A model generated the notes under the pieces. The model saw only the letters and a list, made by a program, of their open reading frames with translations. It made no database searches and was not told the origin of the DNA. From NCBI GenBank assembly GCA_020635675.1, contig JACJZJ010000001.1, positions 310,001 to 374,000 of the forward strand: a stretch of DNA of 64,000 nucleotides. The letters run 5' to 3'. Every line of letters starts with the position of its first letter. Position 1 is the stretch's first letter. Shown here piece after piece: positions 1 to 8,339 of this stretch. Origin of the DNA: Flavobacteriales bacterium. Lineage in GTDB: Bacteria; Bacteroidota; Bacteroidia; Flavobacteriales_F; PHOS-HE28. The translations under genes were made by a program, and so were the position numbers.

Positions 1-2949
1 ATCAGGTCGCATGGCGTTTCCGTTCGCGGCGATCAGCGTCGATTCGTTGAACACCTCCACCCCGACAGCGAAGAACGGATGTACATCGTCCCGGCCGAGG
101 AGCGCACGCAGTGATACCAGCAGTTCGTCCATCGTTCCCTGGTCCAACTTTCCTCGGGAATGCTCCGATCGGAGCGCGGGATCCAGATCATCGATGGTAC
201 GGACCCGGGCCAGCAGGGCATGGACCAGTTGGCCATGGCGGACAAGCGGAGCCGGGTCCGCGGGGTCCCATGCGTCCGGCGCGGTCCGCCGAATGATGGT
301 CCTCCGGGGTCCCTGGACCGTCAATGCCAGGTCGATCCCGGACCGGTTCCATGCCCCCTGTTCCTTTCCCGTGCGCTGGTCCCGGGCTCCGATAGGAACA
401 TCGGCGCCGTTCAATGCGACATGTTCCTTCCATTGGCGGATCGTGCCCTGCACAAGCGGGTCCTTAGATGTTTCACGGAGAAGGATGTACAGTCGGACCT
501 CGGGCCTGGTGAACGCCACATAGAGCAGATCGATGGCGTCAAGGTGTCGGAGGTCCTCCTCCTCCTGAAGTTCCGGGAGATGGGCCAACTCCGCATGCTT
601 GTTGGCGCGCACCAGGGCATATGGCAATTCGGGAACGACCTCCCCGGGAGCTACCCAAAGCCTTTCCTGGCGGGACCCGCCTCGCACATGCATGTCCGAA
701 AACGGCACGATGACCACCGGGAACTGGAGGCCCTTTGACCGATGGATCGTCATGACCCGTATCGCTCTTCTGCTTTCCGGGATGTTCACGCCACGCGCTC
801 CATCGTCCCGGTCCCATTGGTCCAGGAAAGCTCCCGGGTCATGACCGTATTCTGTCATGCATTCTTCGGCCATATCCAGCAGGGCTGTGAGGAACATGTC
901 GGTCGCGGGGTCAAGATCGAGCGCCAGGATGATGGCAAGGACATGGTCAAGCAATGTTGCCCCGGGACTATTATGCGGGCCATCGCCGAGCAGTGCCCGA
1001 AGACGTTCCGAGGGTAAGGCCGGCCTGGCTTCCGGTCTGAGCACAGCATCGCCCGTGTCGCCCTGTCCCCTGGTCAGCGCCCAGGACTGCAACGCGCGTG
1101 CGGCGGTCTCCTCCGATCCATCGTGGAGGTGCCTGAGCGTTCCAACGACGGCCATCACGGCATGATCGTTCGCCAGCTTCAGGCCATCCGGCGAAACGAC
1201 CGACCATCCAGCGGCCGTAAGGGTTTGCGCAGCGATCCGACCCTGTGCGCCTGACCGTGTGAGTACGGCGATGTCGCCGGGTGCGTATCCATCTTCAAGT
1301 GCCTCGCGTACGATGTCGAGTATGCGCTGTTGCTCGAAAACGTCACGATCGTGGCCTTTCAGGTCGGTCGGTACGAGCGTACAGAAGATCATGCCTTCGC
1401 CCGCCGCACAAGGTTCTTGGGCCACATCGTCGAACACCTTGCGATATCGCTCCGGCAGGGTCGTTCGCAGGTCCGTGAAAAGCCTATTGTTGAAGGCGAT
1501 GATGGCCTTTCCCGAACGGTGGTTCCGGATGAGCGGAGGGATCGGTCGATCGGCTGCTTTCAGCGCCGCGGCCAATTCCGCCCCGCGGGCGATCCGTTCC
1601 TTGTCATGGAGGTCCGGCAGTTCGATGAACTGACGCACTTCACCATTGCGCCAGCGGTAGATGGCCTGTTTCGCGTCACCGACAAGGAGCACTTCTCCTC
1701 CCTCGCCGAGGGCGTTCTCGATCAACGGCAGGAGCGAGCGCCATTGAAGCACGGATGTGTCCTGGAACTCGTCGATGAGAAAATGCCGGTACCGTTGCCC
1801 CAGCCTCTCGTAGATGAACGGTGCGGGTTCATCGGTCACGAGCGCCGCCACGCGTCGCGTCAGGTCTTGGAAGAACACGATGTGGTCCTCCTCCTTGACC
1901 TCCTGGAGCTGGCGATCGAGCTCATGAAGGGCTCCGGTGGGCATCAGGTCGCCCAGCAGGGCCGAACGCAGATGATGGGATCGGAGCGGTCCGCCGTAGG
2001 TCGCGCGTATCCTGTGCATCAGTTCCGTCAAACGGGGGACAAGGGCGCGGATGGCAGCGCAGGCATCGGGGGACGCGCTCCCGGAACACCATTCGCCGGA
2101 CTCCTGCACCTTCTCCACGTACCGGTTGATCGGCGGGACATCGTCCTTGAGGTGGGCGAGCTTCATGAACAAAGCATACGGCCCGCGACCGCCCTGGGCA
2201 AGGTCCTTCTGATGGATCCCCGCGCCATCGAGCAGGTCGATCGCTTCCCGGCCCAGTGCGCGCAGCTCGTCCTTGAACGTGCGCACCTCCCTTGCAAGCC
2301 GCTCCCTGACACGAAGGAAGGTCCCGGCACCGAGCTGCCGCAACGTCTCCAGGTGGGCGATGGCCCGCTCGTCCTCGAGCTGGGTACAGAGCTCGAGGAA
2401 GGGTGGAGCAGGGGACCAACCCTGTTCGTCCTCCACCAACTGTTCACAGGCGGCCAGGAGCAGATCGGTCAACGCCGGCCCATCTCCGGCGAGTTCCAGC
2501 AATCGACGGACAGCCTCCGCGTGGTAGTGGTCCTGGTCCGTGCTCATCCGGAGGTCCTGGTCCAGACGGAGGTCCCGTGCAAAGGGCCGCACGACCCTTC
2601 TAATGAAGGCGTCGATCGTCGTGATGGCCACGTCGGACCAGTGATGCAGCATGTGGATGTGAACGGCCCCTGCCCGGGCCTGCGCCTGCTCCGCCGTGAC
2701 ACCATGAACGGACTCGAGCGCTCCGAGCAGGTCCTGGATGCGTGAATGGGCATGCTTGCCGGAAGCAAGTTCGTCGAGATAGGTGAGCACGCGTTCGCGC
2801 ATTTCCTCGGCCGCCTTGTTCGTGAACGTCAGCGCCAGGACCTGCCTGTAGGCCTGGGTCCGCTCCGTGCCCAGGGCAAGCAGGATGTAGCGCTTGACCA
2901 GCGCGTGCGTCTTGCCGGCGCCTGCGGAACTATGCAGTATGTTCAGCAT
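1..2949 (-). CDS. UvrD/RecB-family (AddA-like) DNA helicase, 3' end cut by window
   Basis: Superfamily 1 helicase of the RecB/AddA type, expected to unwind DNA ends in double-strand-break repair. The 983 visible codons carry the motif set in order: Walker A SSAGAGKTHALVKRY at residues 8-22, motif Ia ALTFTNKAAEEMRERV, Walker B DEFQDT at 393-398, motif III VLLVGDAKQAIYRWR, motif V MTIHRSKGLQFP from residue 733 and motif VI LLYVAFTRPEVRLYIL. The frame is the same at positions 2949, 1773 and 753, so I see no frameshift. Start chosen at the ATG whose second codon begins the helicase; the upstream ATG at 2963 hits a stop after six codons. The frame stays open to position 1, so the C-terminus (often a PD-(D/E)XK nuclease in this family) lies outside. 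In related genomes an AddB-like partner often sits next to it; none is visible here. Confidence 0.93.
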   Translation of the reverse strand, partial: MLNILHSSAGAGKTHALVKRYILLALGTERTQAYRQVLALTFTNKAAEEMRERVLTYLDELASGKHAHSRIQDLLGALESVHGVTAEQAQARAGAVHIHMLHHWSDVAITTIDAFIRRVVRPFARDLRLDQDLRMSTDQDHYHAEAVRRLLELAGDGPALTDLLLAACEQLVEDEQGWSPAPPFLELCTQLEDERAIAHLETLRQLGAGTFLRVRERLAREVRTFKDELRALGREAIDLLDGAGIHQKDLAQGGRGPYALFMKLAHLKDDVPPINRYVEKVQESGEWCSGSASPDACAAIRALVPRLTELMHRIRATYGGPLRSHHLRSALLGDLMPTGALHELDRQLQEVKEEDHIVFFQDLTRRVAALVTDEPAPFIYERLGQRYRHFLIDEFQDTSVLQWRSLLPLIENALGEGGEVLLVGDAKQAIYRWRNGEVRQFIELPDLHDKERIARGAELAAALKAADRPIPPLIRNHRSGKAIIAFNNRLFTDLRTTLPERYRKVFDDVAQEPCAAGEGMIFCTLVPTDLKGHDRDVFEQQRILDIVREALEDGYAPGDIAVLTRSGAQGRIAAQTLTAAGWSVVSPDGLKLANDHAVMAVVGTLRHLHDGSEETAARALQSWALTRGQGDTGDAVLRPEARPALPSERLRALLGDGPHNSPGATLLDHVLAIILALDLDPATDMFLTALLDMAEECMTEYGHDPGAFLDQWDRDDGARGVNIPESRRAIRVMTIHRSKGLQFPVVIVPFSDMHVRGGSRQERLWVAPGEVVPELPYALVRANKHAELAHLPELQEEEDLRHLDAIDLLYVAFTRPEVRLYILLRETSKDPLVQGTIRQWKEHVALNGADVPIGARDQRTGKEQGAWNRSGIDLALTVQGPRRTIIRRTAPDAWDPADPAPLVRHGQLVHALLARVRTIDDLDPALRSEHSRGKLDQGTMDELLVSLRALLGRDDVHPFFAVGVEVFNESTLIAANGNAMRPD

Positions 2950-2967
2950 GTGCGCTGGGCCATGTCG

Positions 2968-2975
2968 CCAAGATA
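2968..2975 (-). promoter_or_regulatory. Weak -7 element (TATCTTGG) for the helicase gene
   Basis: One mismatch to the Bacteroidota -7 consensus TAnnTTTG, 18 bases before the helicase ATG. No convincing -33 TTTG seen. Tentative. Confidence 0.3.
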
Positions 2976-3037
2976 GGATCCCCCGCCCAGCGTTCGGTGC
3001 GATGACCCTGGTCACCGACCACCGCCCCTCAGTGCCC

Positions 3038-3045
3038 TACTTTTG
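3038..3045 (+). promoter_or_regulatory. -7 promoter element TACTTTTG of the MbnP/MbnH operon
   Basis: Perfect match to TAnnTTTG. Only 6 bases separate it from the ATG at 3052, so transcription should begin at or next to the start codon, giving a leaderless or nearly leaderless mRNA. No clear -33 TTTG is present. Confidence 0.6.
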
Positions 3046-3051
3046 TTAGGC

Positions 3052-3789
3052 ATGAAGCGCGATGCGTACCCTTTACTTGGCTTGGCGATGCTCTTGCTGT
3101 CGGCATGCAGGACGGACGTTCTGCCCCCGGTCGTCGTGCAGGATGATGACGGTGCCCATGTTTTCATGCACACGGAGATCCAGCAGGGCAACCAGTCGTT
3201 GTCCCTGGGCACGACCTACCACGATGCGGCGAACACGGCATTCCGATACACGACGGTGAAGTTCTTCCTGGGGCGACCGACGTTGATCGATGCGGCGGAG
3301 GACACCCTTGCGGACCTCCCTGGGGCGTACGTCCTTTTCGACGCGTCCGATGGGGGCGTGCATGAGATCGGCCGTACACGCGGATATGTGCATCGGATCA
3401 AGTTCGGCCTAGGGGTCGATCATGACGCCAATCATGCGGACCCGACGCTCGCCATGCCTCCATTGAACGATGCATCGATGCATTGGGGTTGGAACACCGC
3501 CCAGGGATACAAGTTCTTCGTGATCGAGGGTCAGTACGACCAGGATGGCGACGGCATGCCGGAAACGAGCTTCACCTATCACTGCGCCACCGATCCGGAA
3601 TATCGGGTGGGAGAGGCGGTCGTAGACATCGATGCATCGGATGTGAACAATGTGAACATCCAGATGCGCTTGGACATGCAGGCCGTCATGAACGGGCTTG
3701 ACATCGCGGCACGACCGGTCGTGGTTGCCCCGGACACTTTGACCGACCTGCTGATGGACCGCCTGCAGGCACATCTCATCCATTTGTGA
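3052..3789 (+). CDS. MbnP-like copper-binding family lipoprotein (copy 1)
   Basis: 245-residue lipoprotein of the MbnP family, periplasmic copper-binding proteins usually encoded next to a di-haem MauG-like enzyme (MbnH). Signal peptide with lipobox LSAC, lipidated Cys19. Family-like blocks are visible: a DHDANHADP stretch, a tryptophan pair H-W-G-W at residues 144-147 followed by GYKFFVIEG, then FTYHCATD. In characterised MbnP a tryptophan is oxidised to kynurenine by MbnH; whether W145 or W147 is the counterpart is inference. Start set at ATG 3052 because it opens the signal peptide and lies just after the promoter element; an in-frame TTG at 3043 is part of that element. First gene of a four-gene operon; 3 bases separate it from the next. 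The family call rests on motif reading and context. Confidence 0.75.
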   Translation: MKRDAYPLLGLAMLLLSACRTDVLPPVVVQDDDGAHVFMHTEIQQGNQSLSLGTTYHDAANTAFRYTTVKFFLGRPTLIDAAEDTLADLPGAYVLFDASDGGVHEIGRTRGYVHRIKFGLGVDHDANHADPTLAMPPLNDASMHWGWNTAQGYKFFVIEGQYDQDGDGMPETSFTYHCATDPEYRVGEAVVDIDASDVNNVNIQMRLDMQAVMNGLDIAARPVVVAPDTLTDLLMDRLQAHLIHL

Positions 3790-3792
3790 ACC

Positions 3793-4560
3793 ATGCGTAG
3801 CAGCATCCTGCTCTTTGGCATAGTGGCCCTGACGATGATGGGTTGTCGCAAGGATGAGCCCGTTCCGCCGGTGGAGGAGGAAGGACGGACCTCCTGGTTG
3901 ACCGTGACCTATGCTCCTTTCTGGGAGGGGGTGGCCTTCGACAAGTATGCGGTGTACCATGATGTCCTCGACCACCGGGTGCAGGTGCAGGGGTTCAAGT
4001 TCTACCTGGCCAAGGCACGCGCCAAGCGGCCGGATGGGACGTGGGAGGACCTCTTCAATGTGGACCTGCTCGATCTGTTGAACGGGCCGAAGAGCCGCAG
4101 CTACGCGCTGCCTCCAGGCACCTACACCGACCTGGAATGGGGCATCGGGCTGCCCCCGGACCTGAACCATACGGATCCGGTCACCTACCCCGCCGAGCAC
4201 CCACTGGGCTTCGCGCAGGGCATGTGGTGGAGTTGGGCCGATGCGTACCGGTTCGTGATCTTCGATGGCCGTTTCGATACCGACCCGAACGGGACGGAGG
4301 TGCCGCCACCCGGCCAATTCAGTATCCACACCGGTCTCGACACCTGCTATCGTGCGGGGCAGTACGACATCAGTGGGACCACCGTGCCTGATTCAGGGTA
4401 CGCACACCTGGAGATGCGGATCGACCTGGCCCATTTCCTGTACAGCGCATCTGATACGATCGATCTTCAAATCGACAATCAGGCGCACGGTGGCAACGTC
4501 GATCTTGCAACTCGCCTCTCGGACAATGTCAGGGATGCCATCACCGTTTCGACGCAATAA
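3793..4560 (+). CDS. MbnP-like copper-binding family lipoprotein (copy 2)
   Basis: 255-residue paralogue of the preceding gene. Lipobox MMGC with Cys18, so anchored in a membrane after export. The shared core is easy to see: LNHTDP, then M-W-W-S-W at residues 144-148, AYRFVIFDGRFD, and FSIHTGLDTC in place of FTYHCATD. The two copies are clearly diverged (low identity by eye), so this is not a recent duplication. It ends with TAA at 4558-4560, ten bases before the first di-haem gene. It probably binds copper or serves as substrate for one of the two downstream di-haem enzymes; pairing of each MbnP with one MbnH is inference. Confidence 0.75.
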   Translation: MRSSILLFGIVALTMMGCRKDEPVPPVEEEGRTSWLTVTYAPFWEGVAFDKYAVYHDVLDHRVQVQGFKFYLAKARAKRPDGTWEDLFNVDLLDLLNGPKSRSYALPPGTYTDLEWGIGLPPDLNHTDPVTYPAEHPLGFAQGMWWSWADAYRFVIFDGRFDTDPNGTEVPPPGQFSIHTGLDTCYRAGQYDISGTTVPDSGYAHLEMRIDLAHFLYSASDTIDLQIDNQAHGGNVDLATRLSDNVRDAITVSTQ

Positions 4561-4570
4561 GGCGAACAAC

Positions 4571-5578
4571 ATGCGATGGGCAATGCTTTTCGCATTGCTG
4601 CCGATGGTGGCAGGTTGCCGGAAGGATACCCCCGTGGCATTGGAGGAGAGCAACACACTGTTCGCGCTGGAGGTGGCACCCGGGATGCCGTATCCACCGC
4701 TTCGCGATGACAATCCACTGACCGATGCCAGTGTCCGCCTCGGCAGGAAGCTCTTCTTCGAGCCACGCCTTTCGCGGAACGGCACCATCGCCTGCGGTTC
4801 CTGTCACTTTCCTGAACGTGCCTTCAGCGATACGATCCCCCGAAGCCTTGGGGTGGATGGATCGCCCGGGCTCCGGAACGCGCCGCCGCTCTTCGACCTC
4901 GCCTATCACACGGCTTATTTCCGGGATGGCGGTGTGCCGTCCCTGGAGTTGCAGGTCCTTGCACCCATCCATGATCCCATGGAGATGGACTACAACATCA
5001 ATGTGGCCGCGGACATCCTGGACGTGGAGGAACCCTTCCACAGCCTCAGCCGACTCGCCTATGGCCGGGGACTGGACGGCTATGTGATCACGCGTGCGAT
5101 CGCCAACTATGAGCGCACGTTGTTGAGCGGATGGTCACGATATGACCGCTACCTGCAGGGTGACGCGTCCGCCCTGAGCGACCAGGAAGTGCAGGGTATG
5201 CTTGTCTTCCAAGGCGAGGCTGCCGGTTGTACGCACTGCCACAGCGGTCCCGACCTGAGCGATCACAGTTACCAGAACATCGGGCAATACGTCGACTACG
5301 CGGACCCTGGCCGGGAAAGGATCACGCTCGCTCCCTCGGACCTCGGCAAGTTCAAGGTGCCGAGCTTGCGGAACGTTGCCTTGACAGCGCCATACATGCA
5401 CGATGGGGCCATGGGCACGTTGGACGAGGTGGTGGATTTCTTCATTGCGGGTGGAGAAGCCCATCCGAACAAGAGCCCCTGGGTCCATCCCTTGGACCTG
5501 TCCGAGGATGAACGGGCAGACCTGCTCGCATTCCTCCGGGCCCTGAACGATGAACGCCCATTGGACCAGGTGCCATGA
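4571..5578 (+). CDS. Di-haem cytochrome c peroxidase / MauG-MbnH-like lipoprotein (copy 1)
   Basis: 335-residue di-haem protein of the bacterial cytochrome c peroxidase/MauG superfamily. Lipobox VAGC with Cys16. Two c-type haem attachment motifs: CGSCH at residues 75-79 and CTHCH at 220-224. The late motif APYMHDG, conserved in the superfamily, is present. Members either reduce hydrogen peroxide or, as in MauG and MbnH, use a bis-Fe(IV) state to oxidise protein tryptophans. Two MbnP-like genes directly upstream favour the MbnH role. Start ATG 4571 begins the signal peptide; an open frame extends further upstream inside the preceding gene but in another reading frame of it and is not credible. 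The stop overlaps the next start (ATGA). Confidence 0.85.
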   Translation: MRWAMLFALLPMVAGCRKDTPVALEESNTLFALEVAPGMPYPPLRDDNPLTDASVRLGRKLFFEPRLSRNGTIACGSCHFPERAFSDTIPRSLGVDGSPGLRNAPPLFDLAYHTAYFRDGGVPSLELQVLAPIHDPMEMDYNINVAADILDVEEPFHSLSRLAYGRGLDGYVITRAIANYERTLLSGWSRYDRYLQGDASALSDQEVQGMLVFQGEAAGCTHCHSGPDLSDHSYQNIGQYVDYADPGRERITLAPSDLGKFKVPSLRNVALTAPYMHDGAMGTLDEVVDFFIAGGEAHPNKSPWVHPLDLSEDERADLLAFLRALNDERPLDQVP

Positions 5579-6699
5579 AAACGTTGAATGAGATGCGCAA
5601 GACCTTGACGTTCGCACTGATGTCCTTCCTGCTCCTGATGGTAGGCTGTCGGAAGGAAGAGCCGGAGGTGGAGGAGAACGGGTTCCATACCACTCCCTAT
5701 GACCTGCAGATACCCGCCAATCTCCCGCCAATGACGGTCCCTTTGGACAACCCGGTCACACAACAGGGGGTCGAGCTCGGGCGCTATCTGTTCTACGACG
5801 AGCGTCTGTCCGGTGACAACACCCAGGCATGCGCATCCTGCCACGCCCCCGCTTTCGCCTTCACCGACCATGGGAACCAGTTCAGCGAGGGCATCGATCA
5901 TATCAAGGGAGAGCGGAACGCGATGGCCTTGTTCAACCTCGGATGGGGTCAGTTCTTCTTCTGGGACGGTCGCGCGGCGACTTTGGAGGACCAGATCCTG
6001 CAGCCCGTGACCAATCCGATCGAAATGCACGAGACCTGGCCCAATGCAATGGCCAAGATCGAGGCCGATCCCGGATACGGAGACCTGTTCTACGCAGCGT
6101 TCGGTGATTCGCATGTCGATTCCCTCAAGGTGGCCAAGGCCATCGCCCAGTTCCTGCGGACCATGATCAGCGCGAACTCCCCGTTCGACAAGTGGAAGCG
6201 GGGCGAAGGCACCATCCCGGTGGATGCCCAGGTCGGATATGATCTGTTCCAGCTCGAGGGCGGACAACCGCCATTCATTCCGAACGGCCAGGGTGGCGCG
6301 GACTGCTTCCATTGTCACACACCCGCGGGGGACCTCTTCACCGATGAGCAGTTCCACAACAATGCGCTGGATTCCGTGTTCACGGACCTGGGTCGGGGAG
6401 GAGTGACCGGTGACCCGTTCGACATGGGCAAGTTCAAGACCCCATCATTGCGGAACATCATGCTCACGGCGCCATACATGCACGATGGCCGTTTCGCCTC
6501 GATCGACGAGGTGCTCGACCACTACAACGAAGGCGGCGTTCCCTCGGCGACTGTGGACCCGTTCATGAAGTTCACCGATCCGGACCACACGCTGGAACTG
6601 ACCCCACAGAAGCGGCAACAGATCATCGCTTTCCTGAACAGCCTGACGGACATGGAATTCGTCACCGATCCGCGCTTTCAGGACCCCGGTGAACCCTGA
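5575..6699 (+). CDS. Di-haem cytochrome c peroxidase / MauG-MbnH-like lipoprotein (copy 2)
   Basis: 374-residue second di-haem enzyme, start overlapping the previous stop by four bases, so translationally coupled. Lipobox LMVGC (Cys25); an internal Met7 could also be the start. Haem motifs CASCH at residues 86-90 and CFHCH at 244-248; the APYMHDG motif and a FITDEQ-like region around the second haem are as expected. About 40 residues longer than copy 1, mostly between the haem motifs. Likely an exported electron-transfer or protein-oxidising enzyme acting on one of the MbnP-like proteins. An ordinary peroxide-scavenging peroxidase cannot be excluded. The operon ends here, facing the flavoprotein gene three bases away. 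Confidence 0.85.
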   Translation: MKTLNEMRKTLTFALMSFLLLMVGCRKEEPEVEENGFHTTPYDLQIPANLPPMTVPLDNPVTQQGVELGRYLFYDERLSGDNTQACASCHAPAFAFTDHGNQFSEGIDHIKGERNAMALFNLGWGQFFFWDGRAATLEDQILQPVTNPIEMHETWPNAMAKIEADPGYGDLFYAAFGDSHVDSLKVAKAIAQFLRTMISANSPFDKWKRGEGTIPVDAQVGYDLFQLEGGQPPFIPNGQGGADCFHCHTPAGDLFTDEQFHNNALDSVFTDLGRGGVTGDPFDMGKFKTPSLRNIMLTAPYMHDGRFASIDEVLDHYNEGGVPSATVDPFMKFTDPDHTLELTPQKRQQIIAFLNSLTDMEFVTDPRFQDPGEP

Positions 6700-6702
6700 T
6701 CC

Positions 6703-8184
6703 TCAGGCCGCCTTCACCTTGGCCGGATCGGGTCTCCAGGTGTAATGGCGAAGCTTGTCCCCATAGACACTGGGCTTGAACAGGCTTGTGCCGAGCAGGA
6801 TCCGGGCGCATTCAAGGACGCCTTCGGTGATGCTGGGATGGGGGTGTACGAGCTCGGCCAGTTCACGTATGCCCAGCCCGGTCCGCATCATCAGTGCCAC
6901 CGCCTGGATGGCACTGGACGCATGTTCGCCCACGGCGCGCATGCCCAGCACGTGCATCTCTTCGTCATCGGATACCAGGACCTTGAAGAAGCCGCGTGTG
7001 CGACGCATGGCGATCGCTCGTGCGAGGCAACCGTAGTCGATCCGCGCCAGGCGATAGGCGATCCCTCGTTTCCGGCATTCCTGCTCATTGAGCCCTACAC
7101 CCGCCACTTCGGGTTCAAGGAACATGATGGTACTGACATGCTCATGGTCCAGTGTTGGCACCGGCAGTCCGGCGATCGTCTCCGCGGCATGGCGTCCTTC
7201 CATTTCACCCAGGTTCACCAGCATGTTCGCTCCGGTGGCATCTCCCACCACCTGGATATGGGCCACGGAAGTACGGGTCCCGTCCAGCACAACAGCGCCG
7301 GTCGTTGGATCGAGGTCGATACCGGTGTGTTCGATCCCCAGTCGGTCGACATTGGGGATCCGCCCTACGGAGAGGAGCGCCCGCTCCACGGCTATGGTCT
7401 CGAGATGGTCGTTCGCAAAGGACAGCGTGAACTCGACGCCGTCCGGGAACGTGCGCAGCTCCCTGAGTTGGGCCGCGCGATGCACGATCACACCCTTCCT
7501 TTCCAAACCCTGACGGACCAGGTCGCTCACGTCCTCGTCCTCGAAGGGCAGGATCCGCTCCGCACGATCGATGAGATGCACCTGCGTGTGGCCGAGGTTG
7601 GCCAGTATGGCTGCGAACTCGCAACCGATGACCCCGGCACCGATGATGACGATGCTCTTGGGCAAGGCGTTCATCCGAAAGATCCCGTTGCTGGTCATCA
7701 CACGGTCCTCATCGACGCGTATGCGCGGCAATGCCCGTGGACGTGATCCGGTAGCGACGATGAAATTCCTGGCACTGATGGTCATTGCATGCCCCGGACG
7801 TTCGATGCACAGTCGGTGCGGATCCATGAAGCGCGCATGTCCACGCTCATGGCGGAAGCGGGCCGAGCTGGTCTCGAGGAGCTGCATGTGGCAGGCATAG
7901 AGGTACTTCCGTTCGAATATCGCCTCGTTCACCGTACGGGTGATCTCCTCCCAGGAAAGGCGGAACGGCTCACGGCCGCGCGTGCGCACCATATCGTTCG
8001 CGCTGGACACCCGCTGGGAGATCTCCCACATCGTTTTCGACGAGAGGGCGCCATCATGGATCCCGGTGCCGCCGATGCGGTCCCGTTCCACGAGCAAGGT
8101 GCTGAGGCCGAGATCGATGGCGCGCATGGCCGCTGCATAGCCGGCCGGGCCGCCACCAATGACGCAGAGATCGTAATGGTCCAT
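6703..8184 (-). CDS. FAD-dependent pyridine nucleotide-disulfide oxidoreductase family protein lacking the redox cysteines
   Basis: 493-residue flavoprotein with the fold of dihydrolipoamide dehydrogenase and soluble transhydrogenase. FAD-binding GGGPAG at residues 10-15, second dinucleotide site IIGAGVIGCEFA, the GDATGANMLVNLGEMEG flavin loop and a C-terminal dimerisation domain ending with HPHPSITE (about 447-453), the His-Glu pair of the disulfide reductases. The usual CxxxxC is gone: GGTGIHDGALSSK at 38-50 has Gly41 and Ala46 where the cysteines should be. It therefore cannot be a normal lipoamide dehydrogenase; a transhydrogenase-like or other NAD(P)H oxidoreductase role is more likely. 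Start ATG 8184 places MDHYDLCVIGGG at the N-terminus; 45 extra open codons upstream look non-coding. Monocistronic. Confidence 0.82.
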   Translation of the reverse strand: MDHYDLCVIGGGPAGYAAAMRAIDLGLSTLLVERDRIGGTGIHDGALSSKTMWEISQRVSSANDMVRTRGREPFRLSWEEITRTVNEAIFERKYLYACHMQLLETSSARFRHERGHARFMDPHRLCIERPGHAMTISARNFIVATGSRPRALPRIRVDEDRVMTSNGIFRMNALPKSIVIIGAGVIGCEFAAILANLGHTQVHLIDRAERILPFEDEDVSDLVRQGLERKGVIVHRAAQLRELRTFPDGVEFTLSFANDHLETIAVERALLSVGRIPNVDRLGIEHTGIDLDPTTGAVVLDGTRTSVAHIQVVGDATGANMLVNLGEMEGRHAAETIAGLPVPTLDHEHVSTIMFLEPEVAGVGLNEQECRKRGIAYRLARIDYGCLARAIAMRRTRGFFKVLVSDDEEMHVLGMRAVGEHASSAIQAVALMMRTGLGIRELAELVHPHPSITEGVLECARILLGTSLFKPSVYGDKLRHYTWRPDPAKVKAA

Positions 8185-8339
8185 TCCGTGGGATCGCCAG
8201 GCATGTTCATACGTGAGAAGCCCGGCAATGTTCCCCGTCGATCGCATCCTTCCATGCACCGAAGCGTGCGGGTCCTCCGTCCAGTGCGAGTATCCTTTGA
8301 CGGGAGCCCTACGTAGCAAAGGGCGATCAATCAGAAGGC

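Noticed and set aside
1330..2745. A 471-codon open frame on the plus strand
   Set aside because: Exactly antisense to the helicase, whose motifs are clear; no family features in the plus-strand product. Typical of high-GC shadow frames.
4265..4570. N-terminal extension of the first di-haem protein
   Set aside because: Lies inside the second MbnP-like gene in another frame and would bury the lipobox; the ATG at 4571 is the real start.
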